Below, one piece after another: positions 1 to 12,714 of a stretch of 64,000 nt of DNA (position 1 is the stretch's first letter; every line of letters begins with the position of its first letter). The stretch is from the NCBI GenBank assembly GCA_023634235.1, contig JAMKCF010000016.1:3874501-3938500 (forward strand), written 5' to 3'. A model generated the notes under the pieces. The model searched no databases and was not told the DNA's origin. It was given only the letters and a program-made list of their open reading frames with translations. A program made the position numbers and the translations under genes. Source of the DNA: Pisaster brevispinus (lineage: Eukaryota > Echinodermata > Asteroidea > Forcipulatida > Asteriidae).

Positions 1-426
1 TGTAGTTATGGCCATGAAGAATATATCAACAGAATTTCAGCTTCTTAAATCAGGTAAAAAAACAAAACAAACATTAGTCAAAATTGTGTTCGCATGCTAG
101 AGAAGCTTTATACCCAGGACGTCAGTGTAGTGCAACATACACTGACGTCCTACCACCAGGGCTTTATGTGCTACTCTGCCACTGCCAGCCAGAGTCTCCT
201 CAGACTTAAAGAGCGCCAGTGCCAGTGGATCGGAAAAAAAGAGACGCAAATCACAGATATATCTGTAAATTTGTCTTGATGATCTGGTTTTTATTAAAAT
301 TTTGTTTAAAACATGTTAAGTTGGTCAATATCAGACATTATGTCTATGGTACACACATATTTTTGTTGATTTTTATATTGTTTTAAGAAAAAAATTAAAA
401 CATTTGTTTTCAAGTGGAATAACAGG

Positions 427-500
427 TTTAGGGTCGCGGCATAAAGTTAGGGTCAGTCGGGTTAACCCGGAAACAGAACATTTATTTTGTTAGGCCTAAC
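427..500 (+). mobile_element. Right-end remnant of a TTAGGCC-type DNA transposon
   Basis: The segment contains the words AGGGTCGCGGC and CAGTCGGGTTAACCCGGAAAC and ends TTATTTTGTTAGGCCTAA. The same order of words ends the complete element at 15,282-16,058 (GGTCGGGTAACCGGAAAC, then TTATTTTGTTCGGCCTAA). I see no matching left end nearby, so this is a truncated copy. Confidence 0.6.
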
Positions 501-524
501 GACCCAAAAAAGAAATTGTGTAAA

Positions 525-960
525 TTTTATCCCCAAGCCTACTTGTTATGAAGATGGTAATGGGACATGTACTGAGCATCCTGCAAAATTGTTTTGTCTG
601 AAGTGCACCTGTTGATTTGAAATCAATGAAAGTTTGTTGAAAGCTTTGTCAGAGATCTCCACAGATCGCCCAAATGGGATTTTTTGTTTAAAATAGTGCC
701 CTCAAAATGGCCAGAGATTTGATTGGTACTCCAAGTTGTCATCTCGTTAAAACTTAAATGGATTTTATGTTCTCGAATTCGATGGAAATACCGTGACAGT
801 TCTGCTGCTTTCTCAACAAATTGAAACTTCCACAGGTGACTTTTATTGTATCTTTCTCAATAGTTTTACAAATGAATCAGCATTTTGTTACCAAAACCAA
901 ACAATGATACATGTACAACATGGTCCCCTTGCCTCTAGAGATCTTTTACTTTTGTGTACA
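525..960 (+). repeat. Dispersed repeat upstream of the PiT gene
   Basis: Part of a family seen elsewhere in the window. The stretch GTCTGAAGTGC plus flanks at about 590-612 recurs at 35,580-35,605. GGTGACTTTTATTGTATCTTTC at about 834-855 recurs nearly unchanged at 37,745-37,766, and in reverse at 48,190-48,205. Boundaries are uncertain. No coding potential is seen here. Confidence 0.5.
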
Positions 961-1385
961 TTCGTAAATACTTCAGTGGCATCCTAGACATGAGTGTCCG
1001 TTTCCGGTGGAAATGCATTCAAATCGTAATTCAGATCTTATCTGTAAAAGCTATTAATCTCACCAGATTAACATTCCATGGCAGCATAAATTTTTGTGCA
1101 CAGTTGTTTTTATTTGAACAAGCACTTTATATTTATCTCATATTATTATGAGTAAGCACTATTGTATACATAGCTTCGAAACTCAACAGAATTGAAAGAT
1201 AAGTATCAGACTCAAAGTCAATATTTAAACAACGTATTACACGCAGTGAGGTATATTGTTTTTTCGATGGAAGAACCCAAAACTGCTTTGACTTTCCTTG
1301 TCCAGCGGTAAGTTTACTGGCCCGATACTAAATTCACTGACCTCGGGCCTGCGATCCAGTGTAAATTTTGAGCTCTGTACACAAA

Positions 1386-1530
1386 AGTCCTGATGCTTCA
1401 CGGAGGCAATTTCCTCCACTGCCCCATGTCATTTCATGGGTGCCCCTTGAAATGTTGAGATTTACGTGGAGAAAACACCTTGGTCCGGTGCCCTCTCTCT
1501 TTCACGAAAGAAGCACCAGACCTGCCTGTC
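1386..1530. mobile_element. Copy of the CAGGCCTG palindromic miniature element
   Basis: Diverged copy of the most abundant short family in the window. Diagnostic words are GGTGCCCCTTGAAA, GGAGAAAACACCTTGG, GGTGCCCTCTCTCTTTCA and a terminal CCAGACCTG. It lies only about 90 bases before the acceptor of the first coding exon of the PiT gene. Confidence 0.55.
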
Positions 1531-1677
1531 AGTACATCTGTGGTTTGTGTTGATGGCTTGCTCTCTGGCTAGCGGATTCAACACACTTGAAACATAAACA
1601 ATTTATTTCAAAACATTTTTCAGATCGATCAGTAGTCTTCTGCATAGAATCACCTCTTCGCTGTCTCTGACTGGAAG

Positions 1678-4600
1678 ATGGACTTCACTACCTCAATGTA
1701 CACTTCTATATTCCCCCAAACGACGCCCTTCATGGCTTTTGACACGAGCCCGTACATCTGGGCTCTTGTCCTAGGCTTCCTCATCTCATTCGTCCTGGCA
1801 TTTGGTCTCGGCGCAAATGACGTCGCCAACTCCTTCGCCACGTCAGTAGGATCCAAAGTGCTTACGCTACGAACTGCCTGTATTCTCGCATCGTTCTTCG
1901 AGACAGCTGGAGCAGTGCTGCTAGGAGCCAAGGTGTCGGACACTATTCGCAAGGGGATCTTCGACGTGAATCTGTACGAGGGAAAGACTGAAATTCTTAT
2001 GATTGGCCAGATCGCTGCACTAGGAGGTAAGCAAGATGCAGTAATAAATTCAAACCCACATTGTCCAATCCCTGTTGCATTCAGCCTCAGCCTTGATATC
2101 TGTCATCACTAACCCCTGGTAGGGATGTGCTGAAAAACAACGCTAAAATTGCTTTTCGCACAAGCTTGTTTAAATTTTCCAAGCACTTGTATGAAGATCG
2201 TTGGCACTTAGTACACTCGTGTCAAAATGCAAGTATTTTGATGCGATTCCCCAAAATTGTACCATGTTTTTACATGGTCACCCTGAACTGCATACAGTTA
2301 GACATGTCACAAGATTAAAGAAAGATGAGACTTGATCCCTCTTTTGTGGATTACCATACTTGAGCGCGTGCATAGAGTGGATCTAGACTGAAGCCTTAAC
2401 CAATACCAGAAGTGCATTTTGACGACCCCAACCAGAAACACGTTTGGGCTTTCGTCACTCAGGTTTCTTTTGCGTGCTCGGTTGAACCGAGATGATGCAG
2501 CTGTTCCAACCAAACCGTACCTGAGTTGTTGGATCGGTTTGGCTTCTAATGAGTCAAAACATTTCAATGGACTTCTTTTAACAATGAAATACCTTGAAGC
2601 ATAACAATTAGATGAAAGTGGTAAAATTATTGAGACAAAGTTCCATTATTTGAAATTTAAAAGAAGGATTTATGTTTAAAAACATGATTTTTCAAGAACT
2701 GTTTCTGGTTACTGACCCGCTTTTGGGTAGGTCTCGGAAACTGTTTCGCTCAGTGAGTTTTACATCAGACTTGTTTTCGGCCATGTTCACCAAAACATGC
2801 CCCAGGGGTTAGGAGTGAGCAAGGCATGCTTGGGGAACAAAGTGCCGCTGTGAAATCAATCACCCTGGGAACGAGGTTGTGGTAGAATTCATGGCAGTGA
2901 TTAGTTTAAAAGAAAAGAACTGAGAGCAAGCCAGTAATAAAACCAACATGTAAACATTTGTGCCTGACAAGAACTGTTTGGTTTGTTTGCTTGTTTGTTT
3001 ATTTGTTTGTTTTTTATCTACTGACATTTCATATATTTGCCCCTCTCCGATTTAATACCGTTCATTTCTAGGAAAATGCTTGCCTGGCACCCTTCCTTGG
3101 CGGGATTGAACCCACAACCCACAAATGTTCATTGTGCACAGCTGGGATGCAATAAATTTGTTTCAGTCACCCCTTTGGGGGATATGGCCTCTTTGGGGTG
3201 CACTGTGAAATGCCATATTTGGGCACCTTTTTAACAGCAGTTTAAACACTTTGTTTAGTTTGCTGTCTTCATAAACATTTAAAACCATGCAGTCCTGAAA
3301 ATTTCATCTTTGAGAGGGCAAGGCCATTTTCATTTTACAAATCTGCTTTCATTGGAAAATCTTTTTTTATGGGAATATTTTGAAGGGGTAACAATGCTAA
3401 CTAGGGCACCAGAGGGCAGAGGCCATGGCTTCTGTGTAATCCCAGGCCTGCTCTGTCTGGAACAAAGCTGCCAACTCTGCCTGTTTCTACAGAGATTACC
3501 CTGAAAATAAACCAATATTTCCATGTTCCGAAGAATAAATTTAAAATCTCCCTGATTGTGGAGACTTTTTCCCTATTTATTGACAATTCTAAATATCTCC
3601 CTGATGTCCAAAATGTCCCTGATTGAAAGATGCAAATGTTGGGAGCTCTGCTCTAACTTAAAAATTGTTTACTGATTTATTTGAAGGTGCATCCTTTTAT
3701 ATGTACCCTTTTGAGGCCCCTGATAGATTGTCAACTGATCTTTCCACCCTGGTGTTTTTCTTGATTATCAGTCTCTAATCTTCACAGCACATCATTGATC
3801 GCTGAGCTGAGCCTACAAAAGTAATGTCCATGTCTGAAACAATATTGACAGCAGAAATTAATGATGGGACAGAAATTGTATGATATTTACATTGTACTGA
3901 AGCCAGAATAGCCTTGATATTGATGAAGGTTTTCATTTTAATTTGCCTTTCTCTTTTTCTTTGTGTGAAGGGCCATTTTGTGTCTGTTTTGTGGGAGTTT
4001 TTTTTTTTTTTTGTGGGTTGATGTGTGGGTGGGTTGTTTTGCTGATCTTATAAGTGTTTTTGTTTGAAATTTCTTTGCACTGATTGAAGGTAGTAGAATC
4101 CTTTTAAATGCTCAATTATGGCATGTTCAGTAGAACGTGGGTGATAGGGAGATAATGTGGGTGCATGCAGTTGATTGCATGTAGTGTTTTACGCACTCTC
4201 ACCGTTGAAGATAGTAAATGTTTGTGACGGTTGTCTCGTTATGTATTCAACGATGTACAAATGTTATGTGTGTGGGATTTTCTTGATGCCAGATTTTTTT
4301 CTCCCTCGTCATCGCCTCGGTGCCCCATGAAACATTCCAATAGAAATTTACAATTTCCTCATGAGGTGTCCTTTACAACATGTAATACAAGGGAGAATAT
4401 GTCTTGGTGCCCTTGCTCTTTCAAGAATGAGGCATCAGGCATAAATACCAAGGGCCTAAAAACAACAAGGCCTAATAAAAATAGTTTTTCGTTTCCGGTA
4501 ACCCACCATTCCATGTAAAAAAAACTTGCAACCATAAAAATTTTATCAACATTTGTGGCAAAATATCCCAATTTAAGGTTTCAGAAGATAATTTGTGGTT

Positions 4601-7600
4601 ATTTTTGTATCAGACCTAGATTTGTAGGCAAAAAAATAGTTAGTGGCCTGACGTTTCGACCCTAGCGGAGTCTTTCTCGAAGGACCCAGATTTACACACA
4701 AGGATGGAGGCCATGGCCTCTACTGTACATTGTATTACCCTTGTCTTGGCCTTGGTGCTCCTTCAAAAGTCTCCCATACTTCAAGATTATCTAATAGAAG
4801 TGCCCTTTGTGATAATGAAAATCTCCTTGCCCTGTAAAAGATGCAGTTCCAGGCCTGTTGTATTGTAATTTATCCTACAAACCAGTCCTTATTATGTAAA
4901 AATTCAATATATCAAGCAATCTGAGTGCAACTCAGTCATAACATTGGTGTTTATTTTTATGGCGAACGCATACTCTTCTTGGTTTTACTCTTTTTTGTTT
5001 TAAGCTCAGTGTTTCGCCAGAAGGCATCTCTTTCGATCAATAGTGTTGTAATCAATGTCTGATGACATCACGATAGACTCCCCCAGGCCCTCTTCGGGAA
5101 GGTGGAAGGGGGGGGGGGCATGTTGTGTCGTCTACATTCATCTGTCTGTGGCAGTGCTAAATTCAAACGCCTCCATATTTTTTTTTAAAACTTAAATTGT
5201 AAGCAATGTAAAATGGCAAGGAGATTTTCATTTCACAAAGGGCACTTCTATTAGATAATCTTAAAGTCTATCTAGGAATATTTTGAAGAAATGTAATGCC
5301 ATGTAATTGCTTGCCGTTGATGTTTGAAAATAATATGGGACTGTTTTTAATGACACAATTTGTAATTTTTTTTTGAAATTTGGTTATTAAAGGTATGGTT
5401 AATTTTATTTGTTCAATGCCTTGCTGTTTTATTGCCAAAATTATAAAGAAAAATTGCATTAAAAGTCATCTGAAAATTTCAGCTAAATACAGTGTTTACT
5501 TGTTGAGAAAGCAGCAAAAAAACTCTATGCATGGTGTTTTTATCAAGAACAACAAAATAATCCATCCACTTTTGCGCTGTGACAGCGGTTGCCAATTGAC
5601 AGTGCCCAGCGTTCGCAAACAGACATTTACCCTCAGAAATCTGAGAAAATTCACACATGAATTGTTTCTCAGATTCAGATGTTTCTATTGACTTCTAATT
5701 AATGGGGCATTTCAAACGAAATGACTTTGCAGGATGATTGAATACCATCTTTACAAGAAGTAAGCTTTCACTTTTTCAGATTAGAAATTACACTTTTTTG
5801 GGGGTGGGGGGGGGGGGAGGGCTGTGGGTTATTACCAAGTGTGACCCTACCTTTTAAACTGAAATATCTTGTTGAAGTTGCTTGCTAGGAAACGTTTGCC
5901 CCTTTGAAATATTTCACATAGACTTGGAAGGTTTTCAATGGAAGTGGCCTACGCAAAATAGAAATGACCCTGCCCTTTCAAAGATGAAATTCCAGGCCTG
6001 CTAAATCCAGCTAAATGTAATAGAATAATTGGGCATGCATGTATTGGGTTGTAATTATAGCCTATCGTTTGAAAACCGACAACATATTGTTTGTGAGGTT
6101 TTGTGTACTGTGAAAAGCTTTGACTTATTGAGTTCCAGGGTCAATTTCATATTACTCGGCTGACACATCCTTTAACATGTTTAAAAGCAGAAATTTATGC
6201 ACAGTACTTTGGTTATTGGTTACGGTCAAACATACTGTACAGTGTTTATAGTGTGTGGTCTAAAATTTCCTGACCAGCCTTTCTTAACTTTGGCCTGTAC
6301 CAAGGGTGGGAGAATAAAAAAAGAAAAGGAAATCACCAGGTAAAAAAATAGATAAATAAACGAATCATAAGTGTGATCCAATGGACAGTACTTTATAGGC
6401 CTACATGTAGGTTTTCCTGGCCTATTGCAATTGTTTCATTATTTACACCTGGCTCATTCCATTTCGTTTTCAAAATGAATGGTCCATTGCGTCAGCATTC
6501 AACAGTCACAAGCAGTAAGGCCCAATTCAGTGTCAACAGTTAAGCATTCACTGGTCAAATAAGATCATTCAAACTCACTACATGTACGTCGTAGAGATCA
6601 TTCAATTTCGCAAAAAAACAGCAGCAAGAGGCTGGTCAACTATTCAATTTCATCCAGGCCTTGAACTTTGCTCTTGAACAGTTGAAGGGGCACGGCAATT
6701 TTCCTCTGGTAACGGGCACTCTACGAGGAAAATGTAAATTTGTATTGAAACTTTGCAAAGGACACCACAGCAAAAGCACAAGACACCACGGTAATTGCCG
6801 TGGGTGCCATGTGTTACTTCAAGGCGTGTTCATCAATTGTTAATAGGAAGTAAAACGTAGTCATTGAATGTCTATAATTGAAATAGAATGATTGAAACAA
6901 ACCTGAAGGAGAAGAATGAAAAATAGTACATGTAGTTAAAAAGAAACCCTAGTTAAGAAAATATAGGGAATCGAGCATGAATTTCAATGCGTTTTAATGA
7001 AACTGAAGTTATTTTTGCTGAAGCTTAGCAGGGAAACCTTCAGTAATAATGATATTTATTTGCTTTGGTTTCCACCTGTAGGTGCCTGTATTTGGTTGCT
7101 GATTGCTACATGGTTCAAGCTACCAGTGTCAGGAACACACAGCATCGTCGGCGCAATGATTGGGTTCCATCTCGTGGTCTTTCAGATGGAGGGAGTGAAC
7201 TGGACCAAGTTTGGTCTCATCAGTAAGTTGGAGTACTCAACCCCCCAAAACCCATTAAAACCAGTTTAATAGAAGAAGTACATGTAGTAATCACATTTGC
7301 AATTGATTCATGAATTACCCTGCAACTTCTGCAAGTGTCATCACAGAGCTTCCACCTCTTCCTGATTCTGCAGAAAGTTCCCTGAAAATAAACCAATCTT
7401 TCAATGTTCTGATGAACACACTTGAAAATCTCCCTGACTGTGGAAACTTTGCCTCTGTTATGTTGAATGTAATTTTAAATATCTCTGCTGATTGTTGTAC
7501 AAAATCTCCCTGATTGCAAGTATGCACAGGGTTATTCATAAAGAACGATCCACATTGCACAGTAGGGCTTTTAAAACCAAGATAAACACCAAGTAGAAAA

Positions 7601-10600
7601 CATTCCGAAAACGCTGTTTCAAGTTACATGTAGCGTGCTTCGACCAAACGTAACAAAATTAGGGTCCAGAATACCCCATTGTGTTGAAAAAACCTGGGGA
7701 GAACCCCAACTATTTTTATTATATTAATTTTTTTATTAAGGAAAGCAATCCAATTTTGTTGAAAACATTTGAAAGCAAGATATAAAGTAAAATTAATGTG
7801 AAAGTCATAAGTTGAGAGGTTGGTACCCCCACTGTCTTAGACTTTGTATTAGAATTCGTCTGAACCATCTTAACTAATCGTTAAACTCACAGAGACATTG
7901 AATTTTCAAATGAAGCTTCACTTGCCCTTGACTCGCAATAAAATGCCCTGTCAATTTTGTATGCGCTTGACATTTGGTCATAAATCATGTACTTAAATAT
8001 TCTAAGTGCATGTTCACAAATGTATCCCCTTATTACTTACTGATGGATCTGGCATTTACACATGAAAGGTCAAAATGTTTAACAATTGTATTGAGCACTT
8101 TGCACTCTTTGACGTTGATGACAATTGATTGGTAATAAAACACAAATGAAACTAGACATATTGCATTTGTGCACAAATGCTGAGCTGTTTCGCCTTAACT
8201 TTTTGAAATTAATCAACCGAATATGAAAGTTTTTTGTATTCAAAGCAGTTATGACATATCAATCCTGTTAAAAAAAGAATTTGGATTATACCACGTTTTG
8301 TAAGCAATTTATGACTAAAATGTGCAAAAAATTGAAAAAATCATAAAAAATCATGTGATGACATCATCATGACGTCATTTCAAAATTTACAAGAACTTGC
8401 CAATATCTAACAGCCTACCAAGTTTCAACATGATCGCACTAATACTTCGGGACTTATACGACTTCAAAAAAGGCACCTTTAATGCCGCGTCACGTGACCC
8501 CTGATGACGTCATTGATCTGAAACTTCACACATATGATTGCTGCCTGACCGTCAGCACGTGTGTAAATTTTGAAGTGATTACACAAAACTTCTCCACACA
8601 CATCTTCAAAAAGTCCATTTTGATAAGTTTTCAACCTGCCGCTAGAGGGCGCTCTTGTGTGTTGTGACGTCATCGGTATTTTTTTTTAATTGCCCACCCT
8701 TGCCAAACAATAACATCGTTGAAAGCAACTTCATAAGTATTTCCACTTTTGAATTACAAGGCACTTCCTGTTTCGACCGGAAGTAGAGGTCATGTAAGGT
8801 CACGCACACTGAATAAAATGAAGACCTAATTTATCCCCACCCTATCCCGCAAACAGAAACCTACGGTCTTTTGTGGTTGATTTGATATAGATTTTCAAAC
8901 ATTTAAAATAGAAACCTTTAAGATGACGTCACGTGACTGGTGATGACGTCATCATGACATCATTGTTTTAGGATCATTATTGCACCAATGCCTTTCATCA
9001 CTGAAAGTTTCATTGCAATTGCTCTTTGGGAACTATGCAAAAGGCCGCTTAGAACGATTTGTGCATTATGTCAATGACTTCCTGTGTCTGAAACATAAAA
9101 ATAAAAAAAACAAAAACAAAAACTTTAACGAAAACAAGAGCTGTTTCGCTGCGCTTTGCTGCGAAACAGCTAATAATTTCTCACCGACACGCAAACTGAC
9201 CCTCTACCATACTAGTAAAAGCTAGCAGTCGAGGAAAACAGCTTCCAAAGTCGGACACTTTTTAAATCACCACTATCATTCCAAATTTTTGGGTGTTTTG
9301 TAACTAGTGAACACTTGGTGCTTTGTAATTGATAAATATTTTTTTTAAATGAGTTATGCAGGAATGTGATTTCTTTTTTTCTTATTCCGGAAATCCATGG
9401 GTTTTTTTTTCGTCTCAAAACCCATAGATCTGAAAGCCCAATTACTATAAAAGTTCATGCTGATCCTCTAGAGACATATTCCCAGCTGAAATTCTTGTAC
9501 TGTCAAAGCAAAAGAGAAATAGCGCCCTCCTTGGGCTCAACTTCATAAAGCTGTTAAGCAGAAAATACTGCTTAGCAGGATTTCCTTGTTAAGCCAAAAA
9601 TGAGTGGGACAACCAGTCACAGTGATGTCTACTTGATGGCTTTTGGCTGGTTACCAGTTGCTGCTGAGCAAGATTTTTCTGTGCTTAACAAGTTTTTTGT
9701 GCTTACATGTGTATAGGCTTTATAAAGTTTGGTCTTAATTCCAAGGTTTTAGCCAGGATTTGGTTAAAAGGGTGTCCAAATTTGCAGGAAATTTAAAAAC
9801 TGGGTGTTCAAACTGTTCACTTACAATACATTTACATGTAAATGACAGATACAACAGGGTGTCCAAATTTAAAACAGGGTGTCCAAATTTAAAATGGGGT
9901 GTCCAAAAGACAGCCAGACACCCCTCTGGCTAACACTATGCTTGATTCTTATTCCAGCCATAACAAAGTGTCCTCAATTTGTGTCTCTTTGTAGTTGCCT
10001 CCTGGTTCATCTCGCCGGTTCTTTCCGGCTTTGCATCTTCAGTCATATTTCTGTCGTACAAGAAGCTAGTACTCAACAAGGTATGGTTAAACACGCAAGA
10101 ATATGTATGTAGCAGGCTTGTGTTATTTTAGGAGTTTTGTCATTGTCATCAGTTGTAGGACAGGGGCCACTGTTGTGCTTGCCAGGACTCGTGTTTCATG
10201 GAGCAGCAGTTGCCTCCATGCCCCTGGTCATTGCCTTGGTGCCCCTTGAAACGCTCCAATGGAAATGTACAATTTCCTTTTAGAGGTGCCCTTTACAGAG
10301 GAGAAAACACCCTGGGGCGCTTTTTAGCGCTTGCCCTCCAGGAACAAAACATCAGGCCTGTGCCTCCCAGTAACTTACCTCCCAGGTCGTATTGTCAACT
10401 TTTGTGATGTACCTGGCTACTCAGCAGTTACAGGTTGAATGGCTTCTGACTGGCAACCCCCCGAACAAAGATATTGACAAAATAGGGAGACCGCCAACAT
10501 TAGGGCTAGATAGCCCAGTTGGTAGAGCTCCAGCAGGTTAATCCGGAGGTCACAGGTTCAAATTTGTTGGTAGCATAAATGCTATCTTAGGAGATCTATA

Positions 10601-12680
10601 CAAGACGATTTAATAACCAATATGTATTAAAATCACTGGCATAAATTTAATGGAAGATTAATCACGATGTTGTTTTCCTTGCTTAGGATGAGCCTTTGGA
10701 GCCAGGTCTCAAAGTGCTTCCAGTATGTTATGCAGTGGTTGTTGTTATCAATGTCTTCTCAATTACCTTTGATGGGCCAGAATGTAAGTAGGAATGCACT
10801 TTTTTCTCCCACTATTGCTGTCATTTTCTCCCACTATCACTTACCATTGCTGACACTATTATACAAATGATTGAATGCGTGAGTGCATTGTCAATGAATA
10901 TACATGTAATAGCAAGGTGAAATCTGGATTATTCTATTTCAGGAGGCGTGCAACAATGCATGAACCATATGCATTCAATATTTGGTATATAATTCACAGT
11001 CCCACATAAATCTTTGTCATTTGATTTTTTTTCAAACTAAACACAATGAACAAAAGTGTGGTCCAGTAAAAGGTTTGACCTACAAGCCTGGTGGAATCGA
11101 GTGCTCTTTAAAACCATCCGAATCAACCCACTGAAGGATTTCACAAACACTTCATGGTTTTAAAGTACATGTAGGGTTGGGACGTTAAACCGTTAACAAA
11201 TGATAAAATCCATCTCAAAATTTCTTAAACAAAGGCGACTGCAAAAAATAGTGAAACCGGCCTTTTCTTTGAATATGTTTTTCCGAGATAATTTCCAGGG
11301 AGAACAATTTACATTGTTGGTGAAATGTTTCTTGTCTTAATCCCCAAAAAATGTAATACATTATTTTCAATCCCCTAAAATTTGTGTTTTTATTTGTACA
11401 GCCACCACCTAAGTGGTTTGTGACTGTAAAGACTGTGTTACCTTGTTCTTTTAATCTTTGAAAGTGTGTTTGACATCTGCTCCGTTTACAGATGGGCTTA
11501 TAAATTTGATGAATCGGTAGAAACGACTAAACTGAAGACACTTTTTTCGTTTTAACTGTTTAGGAAAAAAACTTAAACGCACAACTCTAGTTGAAACCCC
11601 CTATATTATTTTACCTCTCTTTGCAGTGCTTGGTATGAACAAAGTTCCAGTGTGGGGAACGTTTGTGATCAGTCTGTGTGTTGGTGTCATTGTTGGAGTT
11701 ATTGTCTGGTTCATAGTTGTACCCCGCCTCCGGAAAAAAATGTTAGGTGAGTTAGCAACTTGTAGTTTATGAAGACTTCACATGTGCATGTTGAGAGTGG
11801 TAGCACTTTTAACTTTCGCTTAGTGGATACATGTGTCAAGCAGTTTTCTCTATTGGTCTTCTATGCAAGATTTGGCACAGAGCATAATTTCATAGAGCTG
11901 GTTAAAAGTCCACAAAGTAGCTAAGCACAACAAATTGCTTACAGAAATAAGGTTACTTCCAAAATACCATGTCACACCATCTGTGACTGGTTTTCTTGAT
12001 TAATTTTCCTCAGAAGAAAACTGTTAAAAGCAATATTTTTTGTTAAGCTGATCTTTGAGATTTGGTTCTGGTCTTGGTCATGTTGGTTCAAATTATTGAG
12101 TAGAGAGTAGGTGAAAATCTGCCTGTTATTTGTATGACCTGAATTGTTCAAGAACTAACATTATGATTATAAGGTCATCTTTTAAGCCACAGGGTGAATT
12201 TATTCTGTCCCAACTTAAAGTTCATTGGGAAATGTTATTGCCTTGTTTGGTCCATGGAAAGTTCTGTTAAGTTTCACTTCCAAGACTTACATGTACGGAC
12301 TTTTTTGATAATTTGATGAAATTTTGATGCAAGAGCCCAAGGGGTTCAAATCCCAACAGACAGTGCTTATTGATTAACGACAAAAACTGCTCATAATGTT
12401 TTGATGCAGTATCAACATCAGTTTCAAGTAATAAATAATAAATATAATGCACTTGACGTCATTGACTGTTATCTTTGATGACAGACAGTGGGAAAAGTGC
12501 ACGCGTTTACACGCTGGGCACGACTCTCAGCCAATGATAGTCTTTCACGAGTGCCCAGCCTGTCAGTGATGGCAGCCAATGCAAGGGGTCTATTGTTTCA
12601 GGAAGTACATGTAAATTGTACAATGCGTAATGTAGATAATAACTTGCTTTGTGTTCTTTGCTCTGAAATCATTCTTTGCT

Positions 12681-12714
<34 letters not shown>

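Noticed and set aside
8370..8951. TGACGTCA cluster as a PiT enhancer
   Set aside because: The sites lie inside a repeated element; there is no evidence of regulatory use.
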